64,000 nt of DNA from an uncultured Oscillospiraceae bacterium (GCA_900541975.1 UQLR01000007.1:43765-107764); one strand, 5' to 3'; numbered from the stretch's first letter, positions 31,755-40,138 are shown. Translations and numbers: made by a program. The notes: generated from the letters alone by a model not told the origin.

Positions 31755-33521
31755 ATGACAAACAATAAGTCGGTTCTTGCATGGCTGGATGAAATGAAAG
31801 AACTGCTTACGCCTGACAAAATAGTATGGATCGACGGCTCTGAGGAACAGCTTGGGACGTTGCGTGCACAGGCCTGTTCCACAGGCGAATTGATAAAGCT
31901 CAATGAAGAAAAGCTCCCGGGGTGTTATCTGCACAGAACAGCTGTCAACGACGTGGCGCGGGTGGAGGACAGAACCTTTATCTGCTCCAGAAAGGAAGAG
32001 GACGCAGGTCCTACCAACAACTGGAAAGAGCCGCAGGAAGCCTATAAAATGCTTTTTGATATTGCAAGGGGCAGCTACAAAGGGCGCACAATGTATATTA
32101 TTCCCTATTCTATGGGGCCGATCGGTTCGCCGCTTGCACAGATTGGCATAGAGGTGACCGATTCGATCTATGTGGTGCTGAATATGGCAATCATGACGCG
32201 CGTGGGGTCTGCAGTTTTGGCTCAGCTGGGCGACAGTGAAGACTGGGTAAAGGGGCTGCATTCCCGCTGCGATATTGATGCGGAAAAACGCTATATCTGC
32301 CATTTTCCAGAGGATAATTATATTATTTCCGTTAATTCCGGTTACGGTGGAAATGTGCTGCTTGGTAAAAAGTGCTTTGCACTGCGCATTGCGTCTTACC
32401 TTGGGAAAAATCACGAATGGATGGCTGAGCATATGCTTATCCTTGGGATAGAAAACCCGCAGGGAGAGGTTAAGTATATTTCTGCCGCTTTCCCGTCTGC
32501 CTGCGGCAAAACCAACCTTGCCATGCTCATTCCGCCGGAGGGCTACACTTCCAGAGGGTATAAGGTTTGGTGCGTTGGGGACGACATTGCCTGGATGCGC
32601 AAAGGGCCGGACGGCAGGCTTTGGGCCATTAATCCTGAAAACGGGTTTTTCGGCGTTGCGCCGGGAACAAATGCAAAATCTAATCCGAATGCGCTGGCTT
32701 CTACCCGGAAGGGCACCATTTTTACAAATGTTGTGCATAATCTGGATGATAATACCGTATGGTGGGAGGGGCTGGACAAGAACCCGCCCACAAACGCGGT
32801 AGATTGGAAGGGCAACCCCTGGAACGGAAAAACGTCCACAGAAAAGGGGGCACATCCAAATAGTCGTTTTACAGCGCCGGCAAAAAACTGCCCGTGTATC
32901 AGTGATAAGTTTGACGATGTGCAGGGCGTGCCGATTTCTGCAATTATTTTTGGCGGAAGAAGGGCGCAGACTACGCCGCTTGTATACCAGTCGAGAGATT
33001 GGGATAACGGTGTATTTGTGGGCTCCATTATGGCTTCTGAGACGACGGCTGCCGCAACAGGCGCCGTAGGCGTTGTGCGCCGCGACCCAATGGCTATGCT
33101 TCCGTTTTGCGGTTATCATATGGGCGACTATTTTAAGCACTGGTTTGAAATGGGCAGGTTGCTGGGCGACAAAGCACCCAAGATTTTTAATGTAAACTGG
33201 TTCCGTCTGGACGACGAGGGTAATTTCCTTTGGCCGGGCTTTGGCGATAACTTCCGTGTGCTGGAATGGATTATTGACCGCTGCGAAGGTAAAAAAGATG
33301 CGGTTGAAACGGCAATTGGCTATGTGCCCAAGCCGGAAGATATTAATATTGAAGGACTGGATATTGACAGAAAAACGCTGGGAGAAATTCTTTCTGTTGA
33401 CAATGCAAAGTGGATGAAGGAAGCTCAGGGTATTGAAGAATTTTACAAAAAGTTTGGCAGCAAACTGCCGCAGGAACTTGCCGACCAGCTGCAGGCGTTG
33501 AAGCAAAGGCTTGCAAAGTAA
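31755..33521 (+). CDS. pckG: Phosphoenolpyruvate carboxykinase (GTP)
   Basis: 588-aa cytosolic enzyme interconverting oxaloacetate + GTP with PEP + CO2 + GDP. The kinase loop FPSACGKTNLAML carries the reactive cysteine typical of the GTP class, followed by VGDDIAWMR metal-binding Asp residues; RTMYIIPYSMGP and the guanine-binding region WFRLDDEGNFLWPGFGDN (residues about 480-497) confirm the GTP rather than the ATP family. In fermenting Clostridia it can run in the carboxylating direction. It has its own promoter and terminator, so it is monocistronic. Confidence 0.97.
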   Translation: MTNNKSVLAWLDEMKELLTPDKIVWIDGSEEQLGTLRAQACSTGELIKLNEEKLPGCYLHRTAVNDVARVEDRTFICSRKEEDAGPTNNWKEPQEAYKMLFDIARGSYKGRTMYIIPYSMGPIGSPLAQIGIEVTDSIYVVLNMAIMTRVGSAVLAQLGDSEDWVKGLHSRCDIDAEKRYICHFPEDNYIISVNSGYGGNVLLGKKCFALRIASYLGKNHEWMAEHMLILGIENPQGEVKYISAAFPSACGKTNLAMLIPPEGYTSRGYKVWCVGDDIAWMRKGPDGRLWAINPENGFFGVAPGTNAKSNPNALASTRKGTIFTNVVHNLDDNTVWWEGLDKNPPTNAVDWKGNPWNGKTSTEKGAHPNSRFTAPAKNCPCISDKFDDVQGVPISAIIFGGRRAQTTPLVYQSRDWDNGVFVGSIMASETTAAATGAVGVVRRDPMAMLPFCGYHMGDYFKHWFEMGRLLGDKAPKIFNVNWFRLDDEGNFLWPGFGDNFRVLEWIIDRCEGKKDAVETAIGYVPKPEDINIEGLDIDRKTLGEILSVDNAKWMKEAQGIEEFYKKFGSKLPQELADQLQALKQRLAK

Positions 33522-33574
33522 AGTAAAAGACATCCAAAGTTTTTGGATATTTGGATATAGGATCCTCCTGAGCG

Positions 33575-33610
33575 AAAATCGCCGCCGGCAAAAACTGGCG
33601 GCGGTTTTGC
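33575..33610 (+). terminator. Terminator of pckG
   Basis: AAAATCGCCGCCGG pairs with CTGGCGGCGGTTTT, ending in a T-rich run. Confidence 0.8.
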
Positions 33611-33805
33611 ATGTTTATCCAGGATTACGGGTACGGTATAATAAATGAGCATGCGTATTATAAGGTACAGACGTACCGCAGAGATTGCTTTAAAATGGGT
33701 TTTTGCAAGTACAATGAAAAAAGCAAAGATCGCGATGACGGCGTTTTGTATGAAGCCGAAAGAAGGCAGGATTCACCAATTTAGGCGACAATATGTTTAT
33801 AATTG
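33611..33805. other. Intergenic stretch with possible gene remnant
   Basis: TATAAT at 33638 precedes a 53-codon plus frame with no RBS. Another frame without a start reads protein-like (YRRDCFKMGFCKYNE, DRDDGVLYEAERR) up to a stop near 33784. It may be a degraded gene end; I cannot identify it. Confidence 0.3.
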
Positions 33806-33840
33806 AAAGAAGATGCCACTATTTTGGTGGCATCTTCTTT
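33806..33840. terminator. Bidirectional terminator between remnant and ABC permease
   Basis: AAAGAAGATGCCAC pairs perfectly with GTGGCATCTTCTTT. Confidence 0.85.
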
Positions 33841-33915
33841 GATGAATGGTATGTTATATATCGATTAAAATACGTAAAAGGTATTTGTGTTGTTTTATGC
33901 AAACCGGGGTTAGCT

Positions 33916-34554
33916 TTATAAGTCAACTTTTTCAAAACGTTTGACAGAGATCCGGTATGCCAGTGAAAGCAAAATAAGATAACACAAAATCCCCATAAAC
34001 AGAATGGGTGTTTGTTTTAGCAGATCCTGTGGAGTGTAACTGTCCAGCCAGGCGAGCGCCGGAAAATGGACGGCCCCTTCAGCTGCAGCCATCAGCATCA
34101 GCATGGGAACAGCAGCAATGATAAATGCCTTTCCGGCTTTATAGCCGTTTTTGTAATAGGCGGGAAAAAACACAAGGTCAAATACAGCGTAAATGATAAA
34201 CCCGAAACCATACCAGGCAATTGTCGCATCGATTCCCACAGGATTGTTTTCTATCTGAAGAGCACCGCGAAGAATAACGCTGGGGATGGAAATCAGCAGC
34301 TGAAAGAGCTGGATAGAAACAATCAGCAGACATTTTCCCTTAACGTTTTCCCGCTTGGTTACAGGGAGCACGGCGGTGTACCAGGCGTCGTTGGTTTCTC
34401 TGGCATAGAGAAAGGTAAGATAGGGGGCCAGACAACCAAACATAAAGATGACGGTATAGGGGTAGGCCGGCACAATAACCAGGCAGCCCAGAAAAGCAAA
34501 TACAATGGAGGTAGGATGGGCGGCTAAGGCCAGTTCTTTATAGAGCAGATTCAT
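33916..34554 (-). CDS. ABC-2 family transporter permease
   Basis: 212-aa membrane protein with about six hydrophobic helices (HPTSIVFAFLGCLVIVPAYPY at the N terminus; FMGILCYLILLSLAYRISV at the C terminus), of the short permease type paired with BcrA-like ATPases. The motif FLYARETNDAWYTAVLPVTKRENVKGK is typical of this exporter group. It overlaps the ATPase gene by 17 bases. The substrate is unknown; antibiotic-peptide export or resistance is a common role for such pairs. Confidence 0.85.
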   Translation of the reverse strand: MNLLYKELALAAHPTSIVFAFLGCLVIVPAYPYTVIFMFGCLAPYLTFLYARETNDAWYTAVLPVTKRENVKGKCLLIVSIQLFQLLISIPSVILRGALQIENNPVGIDATIAWYGFGFIIYAVFDLVFFPAYYKNGYKAGKAFIIAAVPMLMLMAAAEGAVHFPALAWLDSYTPQDLLKQTPILFMGILCYLILLSLAYRISVKRFEKVDL

Positions 34555-35296
34555 CCAAATCTCTCCCTTCTGTACGAAGCATGATTTCCTCCAGGGTGAG
34601 CGGGCCGGAATCTTCTGCGTTTTTCAGATGCGCAAAGGACTGAAGAAAGGTTTTTTTATCCGCGCTTTTCAGCACCCGGCCGTTTTGGATATAAGTGATG
34701 TCGTCGGCGCAGCGGTCTAAATCTGAAGTGATATGGGTGGAAAACAGAATGGAGCGTTTTCCGTCCTTTACAATGCGGGTAAAGATATGTAAGATTTCGT
34801 CCCTGGAAACAGGATCTAAGCCCGAAGTGGGTTCGTCGAGAAAATAGAGCTGTGCATTGTGGGATAACGCCAAAGCCAGCAGGTATTTTACCTTCATTCC
34901 ATTGGAAAGCATCCGGAACTGCTTGCTTTCATCAAGAGAAAACTGGCAGAGATATGCTTTATATTTCTCCTGCTCCCAATCCGGATAGAAGCGCCTGGTA
35001 ACGGAGGTAATGGCAGACAGTTTTTTCAATGGATAAAAGTCAATCCCTCCAAATACAACCCCAATTTTCTGCTTGCATTCCTTTTCATTTTGCAGGAAAT
35101 CCTTTCCAAACATCGTAACGGCCCCGGACTCCGGCCGGACTATATTCAGTATGGATTTTAAAGTTGTGCTTTTGCCGGCGCCGTTTTTTCCAATTAACCC
35201 CATAATACGGCCGGGTTTTACCGTAATGGAAAGATCTTGCAAATCAAAACCCGGATAGCATTTGTTCAGATGCTTTACCTGTAATAAATCTGTCAT
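34538..35296 (-). CDS. ABC transporter ATP-binding protein
   Basis: 252 aa from ATG 35296, which overlaps the regulator stop as ATGA; the longer frame upstream is the out-of-frame shadow of the regulator. Walker A GKNGAGKSTT, Walker B LYFLDEPTSGLD and switch FSTHITSD are intact. The signature LSGGQ is degenerate, reading LSNGMKVKYLLALALS, as usual in YtrB/BcrA-type exporters. It is the middle gene of a regulator-ATPase-permease operon. Confidence 0.9.
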   Translation of the reverse strand: MTDLLQVKHLNKCYPGFDLQDLSITVKPGRIMGLIGKNGAGKSTTLKSILNIVRPESGAVTMFGKDFLQNEKECKQKIGVVFGGIDFYPLKKLSAITSVTRRFYPDWEQEKYKAYLCQFSLDESKQFRMLSNGMKVKYLLALALSHNAQLYFLDEPTSGLDPVSRDEILHIFTRIVKDGKRSILFSTHITSDLDRCADDITYIQNGRVLKSADKKTFLQSFAHLKNAEDSGPLTLEEIMLRTEGRDLDESAL

Positions 35297-35763
35297 TCCC
35301 CGTCCTCCTTTTCGCCGCTGGAAAGCATATCCCGCAGAAAGGCGATGTTGTGAAGGACAGCGTTTCCTGGAACCAGGGCGATGCCCGCGCTTTCCGGGTT
35401 TTCGTCTCCAAGCGCTACCAGAAGGTCGCCAGGTTTGATATGAAACAGATCGCGGGCTTTTTTGGGCAGGACCACCTGCCCGCGCTCCCCCACTTTCACG
35501 GCGCCAAAAAGGTGTTTGCCTCTGGGCGGTATCGGCATGCGTTCGTCTTGCTGGTTGAAATGAAGAAGATCGTCTACCGATACATTGTAAAGTTCCGCCA
35601 GAGCGTCGCAGTTTAAAATGTCTGGCACGGTTTCTCCGGATTCCCATTTTGCCACGGCCTGTCGGGAAACACCGATTTTTTCGGCTATTTCTTCCTGAGA
35701 GTATTTATGAAATTGCCGCAGTGTGGTTAAATTCTGAGAAATATAATTGGATTGCTTTTTCAT
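35293..35763 (-). CDS. XRE helix-turn-helix regulator fused to AbrB-like domain
   Basis: 156 aa. Residues 8-65 are a Cro/C1-type HTH (LRQFHKYSQEEIAEKIGVSR, QAVAKWESGETVPD), ending with the common VSVDDLL cap. Residues 85-130 resemble a SpoVT/AbrB swapped-hairpin DNA-binding domain (AVKVGERGQVVLPKKARDLF, IKPGDLLVAL). Two DNA-binding modules in one small protein suggest looping or tandem operator binding. It is first in the operon with the ABC exporter (ATGA overlap), so it most likely controls it. It is divergent from the WYL regulator at 35927. Confidence 0.88.
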   Translation of the reverse strand: MKKQSNYISQNLTTLRQFHKYSQEEIAEKIGVSRQAVAKWESGETVPDILNCDALAELYNVSVDDLLHFNQQDERMPIPPRGKHLFGAVKVGERGQVVLPKKARDLFHIKPGDLLVALGDENPESAGIALVPGNAVLHNIAFLRDMLSSGEKEDGE

Positions 35764-35926
35764 GTATTTCCAACCTCCTTGCCATTATTATACCGCTTTC
35801 TATCTGGATTTCTACCAACCGGAAATAACGAAAAATGTACGTTTTGGTTGCATTTGCGGCGGAAACATGACATACTATCGTCGTGGATAATATGTTATAC
35901 TGATTCAAAAACAAAGGGGAAGTCAA

Positions 35927-36835
35927 ATGAAGATAAACAGGCTGATCGGGATTGTGTCCATTTTGCTGCAGCAGGATAAGGTGACGGCTCCCTATCTGGC
36001 AAAAAAATTTGAAGTTTCCCGCCGCACCATCAGCCGGGATATTGAAGACCTGTGCCAAGCGGGGATTCCGTTGGTAACTGCGCGGGGATCGAATGGCGGA
36101 ATTTCCATTATGGAAGGGTATAAGATGAGCAACACCCTGTTGACCTCTGCTGACATGCGGGCGATTCTGGCAGGACTTCGCAGCCTGGACAGCGTGAGCG
36201 GTACAAGCCGGTATGCACAGCTTATGGAGAAACTGTCTGCTGGCGCTTCCGATTTGATGCCCGGAGGACAGCATATTTTAATTGATCTTTCCGCATGGAG
36301 CAAATCCGCGCTGTCTCCTAAAATTGAACTGCTTCACAGCGCGATCGAGTGCGGGCGGTGCGTCCGCTTCCGTTATTTCGCGCCAAGCGGGGAGTCGATC
36401 CGCGTGATAGAACCCTGCTACCTGATTTTTCGCTGGGCCAGCTGGTATGTCTGGGGCTATTGTCGGGAGCGGGAAGATTACCGATTGTTTAAATTAGGGC
36501 GCATGACGGAGCTTCAGACAAATGAACTCTTTGAAAAACGGCCTGCTCCATTGCCGGATTTGTCCAACGAAAGGGTGTTTCCGCATACGTACTGCGTGAA
36601 AGCGCTGGTCACGCCGGAATACCGCTGGCGTCTGGTAGAGGAGTATGGGCCGGATTGCTTTTCTGTGCAAGAAGACGGCCGGCTGCTTGTTTCTTTGAGT
36701 TTTACAGACGAGGAAAGCATTCTGGGCTGGATTTTATCTTTTCGGAACGGCGCAGAAATTTTGGAGCCGGCAGAATTCAGGGAGAAACTGGCTGTGTTTG
36801 GAAAAAATCTTCAGCGGCGGTATTCCGATTCATGA
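35927..36835 (+). CDS. WYL-domain transcriptional regulator (DeoR/YafY type)
   Basis: 302 aa. An N-terminal winged HTH (INRLIGIVSILLQQDKVTAP, LAKKFEVSRRTISRDIEDL, residues 2-55) is followed by a WYL domain (about 135-220; RYFAPSGESIRVIEPCYLIF, WYVWGYCREREDYRLFKLGRM) and a C-terminal WCX extension. WYL proteins sense ligands or nucleic acid. The start is ATG 35927 after AAAGGGG. A GyrI-like/VOC gene string follows at 36896 on the same strand, separated by an inverted repeat, and may be its target. Confidence 0.9.
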   Translation: MKINRLIGIVSILLQQDKVTAPYLAKKFEVSRRTISRDIEDLCQAGIPLVTARGSNGGISIMEGYKMSNTLLTSADMRAILAGLRSLDSVSGTSRYAQLMEKLSAGASDLMPGGQHILIDLSAWSKSALSPKIELLHSAIECGRCVRFRYFAPSGESIRVIEPCYLIFRWASWYVWGYCREREDYRLFKLGRMTELQTNELFEKRPAPLPDLSNERVFPHTYCVKALVTPEYRWRLVEEYGPDCFSVQEDGRLLVSLSFTDEESILGWILSFRNGAEILEPAEFREKLAVFGKNLQRRYSDS

Positions 36836-36853
36836 CAGACTGTTGTCCGGTTT

Positions 36854-36880
36854 GGTTTGGTAGAATGGGAACACCAAACC
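36854..36880. promoter_or_regulatory. Inverted repeat upstream of GyrI-like gene
   Basis: GGTTTGGT and ACCAAACC, perfect 8-bp arms 11 bp apart, directly before the RBS AAAGGAG. Candidate operator or translational control hairpin. Confidence 0.5.
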
Positions 36881-36895
36881 GAAAGGAGCTTTCAA

Positions 36896-37378
36896 ATGGA
36901 ATATGAAATTGTAAATTTGCCAGAGAAACTGGTTGCAGGAACTGCCGCCCGCACAAACAACCATGCGCCGGATATGGGGCGGGTGATCGGCGGCCTGTGG
37001 GCCCGGTTTTATCAGGACGGGCTCTATGAGAACATACCAAACAAGGCGGATGACAAAGCCATAGGGCTCTATACGGACTATGTCGGAGATGCCGACGATG
37101 ATTATACCGCTATGGTTTGCTGTGCGGTGACAGAGGAAACAGAGGCTTCTGGATATGCGCTTCGTAAAATCCCGGCGGGCCCCTATGCAAAATTTGTGCT
37201 TGTCTGCAACATGGATACGGCGGTTGCGCAGATTGCAGGGGCATGGCAGGAAATTTGGAAGATGGACCTTCCAAGAACATATATCTGCGACTATGAAGAA
37301 TATCAGGATAACAGGCGAGAGGGCACAGAAATCCACCTCTATATTGGGTTAAAGGAGAAACAAAAAGATGAAATTTAA
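36896..37378 (+). CDS. GyrI-like small-molecule binding (effector-binding) protein
   Basis: 160 aa from ATG 36896 after AAAGGAG. The sequence EYEIVNLPEKLVAGTAARTNNHA, then IGLYTDYVGDADDDYTAMVC and RKIPAGPYAKFVL, follows the stand-alone AraC effector-binding/GyrI-like fold (SHS2 duplicates) that binds or hydrolyses small hydrophobic molecules. It begins a string of closely packed genes (VOC, TfoX, second GyrI-like). Whether it sequesters a toxic compound or acts enzymatically is unknown. Confidence 0.82.
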   Translation: MEYEIVNLPEKLVAGTAARTNNHAPDMGRVIGGLWARFYQDGLYENIPNKADDKAIGLYTDYVGDADDDYTAMVCCAVTEETEASGYALRKIPAGPYAKFVLVCNMDTAVAQIAGAWQEIWKMDLPRTYICDYEEYQDNRREGTEIHLYIGLKEKQKDEI

Positions 37379-37859
37379 AAATCCGCTGCTGGTGGTTACG
37401 AATATGGAAGCCTCCAAAACCTTTTACAGGAAAGTGCTGGGGCTTCGCGTGGTTATGGATTTCGGCGCGAATGTAACGCTGACGGGCGGCGTCTGCCTGC
37501 AGACGAAGGAAAGCTGGCTTGATCTGATTCACGCGGAAAAGGACAGAATATCCTTTGCCGGAATGAATGCGGAGCTTTATTTTGAAGAGGACGCCTTTGA
37601 TGCATTTTTAGAGAAGATCGGGAAGCTGGACGCCTTGCGCTATGTCCATCCGGCAATTGAACACCCGTGGGGGCAACGCGTTGTACGGTTTTATGATCCC
37701 GACCGGCATATTATTGAGGTTGGAGAGAATATGGAAACGGTATGCAGGCGTTTTTTTGATACCGGTATGACGGAGGAGAAGATCGCGGAGAGGATGGGCG
37801 TTCCCCTGAAGTATGTGACCAGAAGTATTCGGGCGGGTAAAAAACATGGCCTCCAGTAA
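37368..37859 (+). CDS. VOC-family (glyoxalase/bleomycin-resistance-like) protein
   Basis: 163 aa. Residues 1-120 form a vicinal-oxygen-chelate fold (NPLLVVTNMEASKTFYRKVLG, then VVRFYDPDRHIIEVGE with the metal-binding Glu). The last 40 residues (TGMTEEKIAERMGVPLKYVTRSIRAG) read as a small helix-turn-helix-like tail, unusual for VOC proteins. It overlaps the previous gene by 11 bases and the next by 14. A detoxification or drug-binding role is plausible but unproven. Confidence 0.85.
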   Translation: MKFKNPLLVVTNMEASKTFYRKVLGLRVVMDFGANVTLTGGVCLQTKESWLDLIHAEKDRISFAGMNAELYFEEDAFDAFLEKIGKLDALRYVHPAIEHPWGQRVVRFYDPDRHIIEVGENMETVCRRFFDTGMTEEKIAERMGVPLKYVTRSIRAGKKHGLQ

Positions 37860-38181
37860 AGAGTTTGTGGAATACGCGGTGGAACAGCTGCGGGATGCAG
37901 GCGCTGTTTCGTATCGTAAAATGTTCGGGGAATATGGGTGGTACTGCGACGGCAAGTTTTTGGGTGTGATTTGCGATGACCAGCTCTTTGTGAAGATTAC
38001 GCCGGAGACGGCAGCGTGTTTTCCGGGTGTTCCGAAAGTGCCTCCTTACGAAGGGGCAAAGGCATATTTTCTGGTGGAGGATATCGACAACCGGGAACTT
38101 CTCACCGAGCTGGTGAGGGCCACCTGGAAAGTCCTTCCGGAACCAAAATCGAAGAAAAAGAGGAATAAATATGGCGTTTGA
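37846..38181 (+). CDS. TfoX N-terminal domain protein
   Basis: 111 aa with the TfoX_N pattern FVEYAVEQLRDAGAVSYRKMFGEYGWYCDGKFLGVICDDQLFVK and a basic tail. Stand-alone TfoX_N proteins are common in Clostridia and have no established role in competence there. It overlaps its neighbours at both ends (14 and 11 bases), showing one tightly coupled operon. Confidence 0.88.
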   Translation: MASSKEFVEYAVEQLRDAGAVSYRKMFGEYGWYCDGKFLGVICDDQLFVKITPETAACFPGVPKVPPYEGAKAYFLVEDIDNRELLTELVRATWKVLPEPKSKKKRNKYGV

Positions 38182-38803
38182 CTATAAAAAGGAGTATAAG
38201 GCGTTTTACCTGCCGCCTGAGAAGCCGCAGGTTATCCAAATTCCCTCCATGCATTTTCTGGCCGTGCGCGGTCAAGGGGATCCCAATGAAGAGGGCGGAG
38301 CGTATAAAGCTTCCATCGGACTCTTGTATGGTATGGCGTACACCATTAAAATGAGTAAGATGGGAACGCATAAAATGGAAGGGTACTTTGATTATGTGGT
38401 TCCGCCGTTAGAAGGTTTCTGGTGGCAGGAAGGCGTACAGGGCATAGATTACGCCCATAAAGAGAATTTTCAGTGGATTTCCCTCATACGTCTGCCGGAG
38501 TTTGTTACACAGGAGGCGTTCGATTGGGCGGTCCGGGAGGCATCTGCAAAGAAAGGGATGGATTTTTCCAGAGTGGAATACCTGACCTATAAAGAAGGGC
38601 TGTGTGTGCAATGTATGCATATTGGTCCCTATGACAGCGAGCCGAGTACCATCCGAAATATGGAGCGATACGCAGAAGAACAGGGATATAAGCTGGATTT
38701 TTCCCCACAGCGCTGCCACCATGAGATATATCTGAGCGATGTTCGCAAATGCAACCCGGAGAATTTGAAGACGGTGATCCGGCAGCCGGTCAAAAAGAGG
38801 TGA
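38171..38803 (+). CDS. GyrI-like domain-containing protein
   Basis: 210 aa of the larger GyrI-like small-molecule-binding family (FDYKKEYKAFYLPPEKPQVI, MHFLAVRGQGDPNEEGGAY, and HIGPYDSEPSTIRNMERYAEEQGY). It overlaps the TfoX gene by 11 bases. It is the second effector-binding protein of the cluster, after the one at 36896. The ligand is unknown; the location just before a chloramphenicol acetyltransferase gene suggests a xenobiotic-response cluster. Confidence 0.87.
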   Translation: MAFDYKKEYKAFYLPPEKPQVIQIPSMHFLAVRGQGDPNEEGGAYKASIGLLYGMAYTIKMSKMGTHKMEGYFDYVVPPLEGFWWQEGVQGIDYAHKENFQWISLIRLPEFVTQEAFDWAVREASAKKGMDFSRVEYLTYKEGLCVQCMHIGPYDSEPSTIRNMERYAEEQGYKLDFSPQRCHHEIYLSDVRKCNPENLKTVIRQPVKKR

Positions 38804-38896
38804 GCCAAAAGAAACGCTTCCCTGTCCAAGGCGGAAAAGCTGATCCTGCAAGAGCTTGCCTGAGAAAATGAAAATTTTATTGAAAGGGGTGAGAAT

Positions 38897-38926
38897 ATGA
38901 AACGCGGTCTGGATGCTGCCTTCTAA
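38897..38926 (+). CDS. Leader peptide of chloramphenicol acetyltransferase
   Basis: Nine-codon ORF MKRGLDAAF followed by TAA, with a good RBS (GAAAGGGG) 7 bases before its ATG. Its last codons and stop run into the left arm of a 13-bp stem that hides the cat RBS. Drug-stalled ribosomes here would open the stem. Too short for standard gene finding. Confidence 0.75.
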   Translation: MKRGLDAAF

Positions 38927-38950
38927 AATAGAGAGTATATTTTAGGAGGC
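38918..38950 (+). promoter_or_regulatory. RBS-sequestering attenuator hairpin of cat
   Basis: Bases 38918-38930 pair with 38938-38950 over 13 bp (one G-T), loop GAGAGTA. The right arm contains TTTAGGAGG, the cat ribosome binding site, making it inaccessible unless the leader is occupied. Confidence 0.8.
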
Positions 38951-38956
38951 TAAAAA

Positions 38957-39598
38957 ATGAAATTTAAAAAATTAAATCTGGAAACCTGGGAACGCAAAGC
39001 TGTATTTCAGTACTTTATCAACAATCTCCGCTGTGTGATGAGTCTGACGGCAGACGTGGATATAACAGATTTTCTACGGACACTCCACAAGAAGGGGTAC
39101 AAATTTTATCCATCTATGCTGTGGGTGATTAGTTCCGCTGTGAACAGCCGGGAGGAGCTCCGAATGGGGTACGACGCGCAGAAAAATCCTGGGGTCTGGG
39201 ATTTTGTTTCCCCCTACTACGCCCATTTTCACAAGAAGGACGGAAGATTTGTTAAACTGGTAACAGAATATCATCCGGATTTCCGTATCTTTTACGATCG
39301 TTTTTTGAAAGACAGGCAACGCTGCTGGGAGCTGCGGGAATTTGATTTAAAGGAGATCCCGCCCAACACGTTTGACGTATCCTGTCTGCCCTGGGTGTAT
39401 TATAAGAATTTTGATATACACGTTTTTGATTCCGGAACCTACCTGGCCCCCGTGATTACCTGGGGGAAGTACACGGAGGACCACAACGGAAGAATACAAC
39501 TACCGCTTACCATGAATATTCATCATGCGGCAGCGGACGGATTCCACCTTTGCCGTTTTTTTTCTGATGTGGAAGAGTGGATGAAACGGGTTGAATAA
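38957..39598 (+). CDS. Type A chloramphenicol O-acetyltransferase
   Basis: 213-aa CatA-family enzyme that inactivates chloramphenicol with acetyl-CoA. The catalytic His is in NIHHAAADGFHLCRFF; the N-terminal WERKAVFQYFIN and trimer-interface segments FYPSMLWVISSAVN are standard. The length is normal and the reading frame intact. It is preceded by a leader peptide and an attenuator hairpin and followed by a strong terminator. Some CatA-fold homologues in Clostridia are not resistance enzymes, but the attenuator argues for drug-induced resistance. Confidence 0.9.
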   Translation: MKFKKLNLETWERKAVFQYFINNLRCVMSLTADVDITDFLRTLHKKGYKFYPSMLWVISSAVNSREELRMGYDAQKNPGVWDFVSPYYAHFHKKDGRFVKLVTEYHPDFRIFYDRFLKDRQRCWELREFDLKEIPPNTFDVSCLPWVYYKNFDIHVFDSGTYLAPVITWGKYTEDHNGRIQLPLTMNIHHAAADGFHLCRFFSDVEEWMKRVE

Positions 39599-39641
39599 AG
39601 CAAGGCGCCTGATACAAAACGTACCAGGCGCCTTGCTTTAT
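39595..39641 (+). terminator. Terminator of cat
   Basis: ATAAAGCAAGGCGCCTG pairs with CAGGCGCCTTGCTTTAT, a 17-bp perfect stem starting inside the stop codon. Confidence 0.9.
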
Positions 39642-40109
39642 CGTCCAAAACCCTTCGACTGGATAAAAACAGGTTTATGCAGTTATGGTGCAAGCGCCTC
39701 ACAGGTGAAACGGTTCATGCATTTTTTGAAGAGCAGCCAGGCAAAGGAACACGCATGGATGGCTTCCGCCCCTGGGATTGCGCTGTTCTATCTTACCGCC
39801 GTTTTGGGACCTGCTATAAAAAGCCGGCCGGTGCAGCGTTTGAAGTTATGTGCAGAAGTCCGGGCGGATGAAAGGCGCAGGCAGCGGACTGCACAGCGGG
39901 AGAAACAGAAATAAAGTTGTAGCTTCAGAAAATGAATGATATAATTATAAAATATAAACAGAAATTTGTTCGGATTTGAACCGGCAGGAAATTAAATAGA
40001 GCAAAGCAACGCGCTTGACCGCAACGGGAGGTACGACCCTTATTGGAGGCAAGAAAAAAGGAAAACATTGTGCCTGGGAAATTGCGCAGGCGGTGTGATT
40101 TTCTTCAGA
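39642..40109. other. Intergenic region with unidentified coding-like stretch
   Basis: Between the cat terminator and the LysR promoter. The frame covering 39660-39910 reads GASASQVKRFMHFLKSSQ, then WMASAPGIALFYLTAVLGP, plausible protein but without a start or RBS of its own. It may be the 3' end of a lost gene. Nothing else is seen. Confidence 0.3.
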
Positions 40110-40138
40110 TTGACATAGCATCAATTGCTGTGTATAGT
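40110..40138 (+). promoter_or_regulatory. Sigma-A promoter of the LysR gene
   Basis: TTGACA at 40110-40115, 17-bp spacer containing the dyad AGCATCAATTGCT, TATAGT at 40133-40138. Confidence 0.8.

Noticed and set aside
31653..33533. A 626-codon open frame antisense to pckG
   Set aside because: Its composition is His/Arg/Cys-rich with no domain, and it lies exactly opposite a well-conserved gene; a shadow of codon bias.
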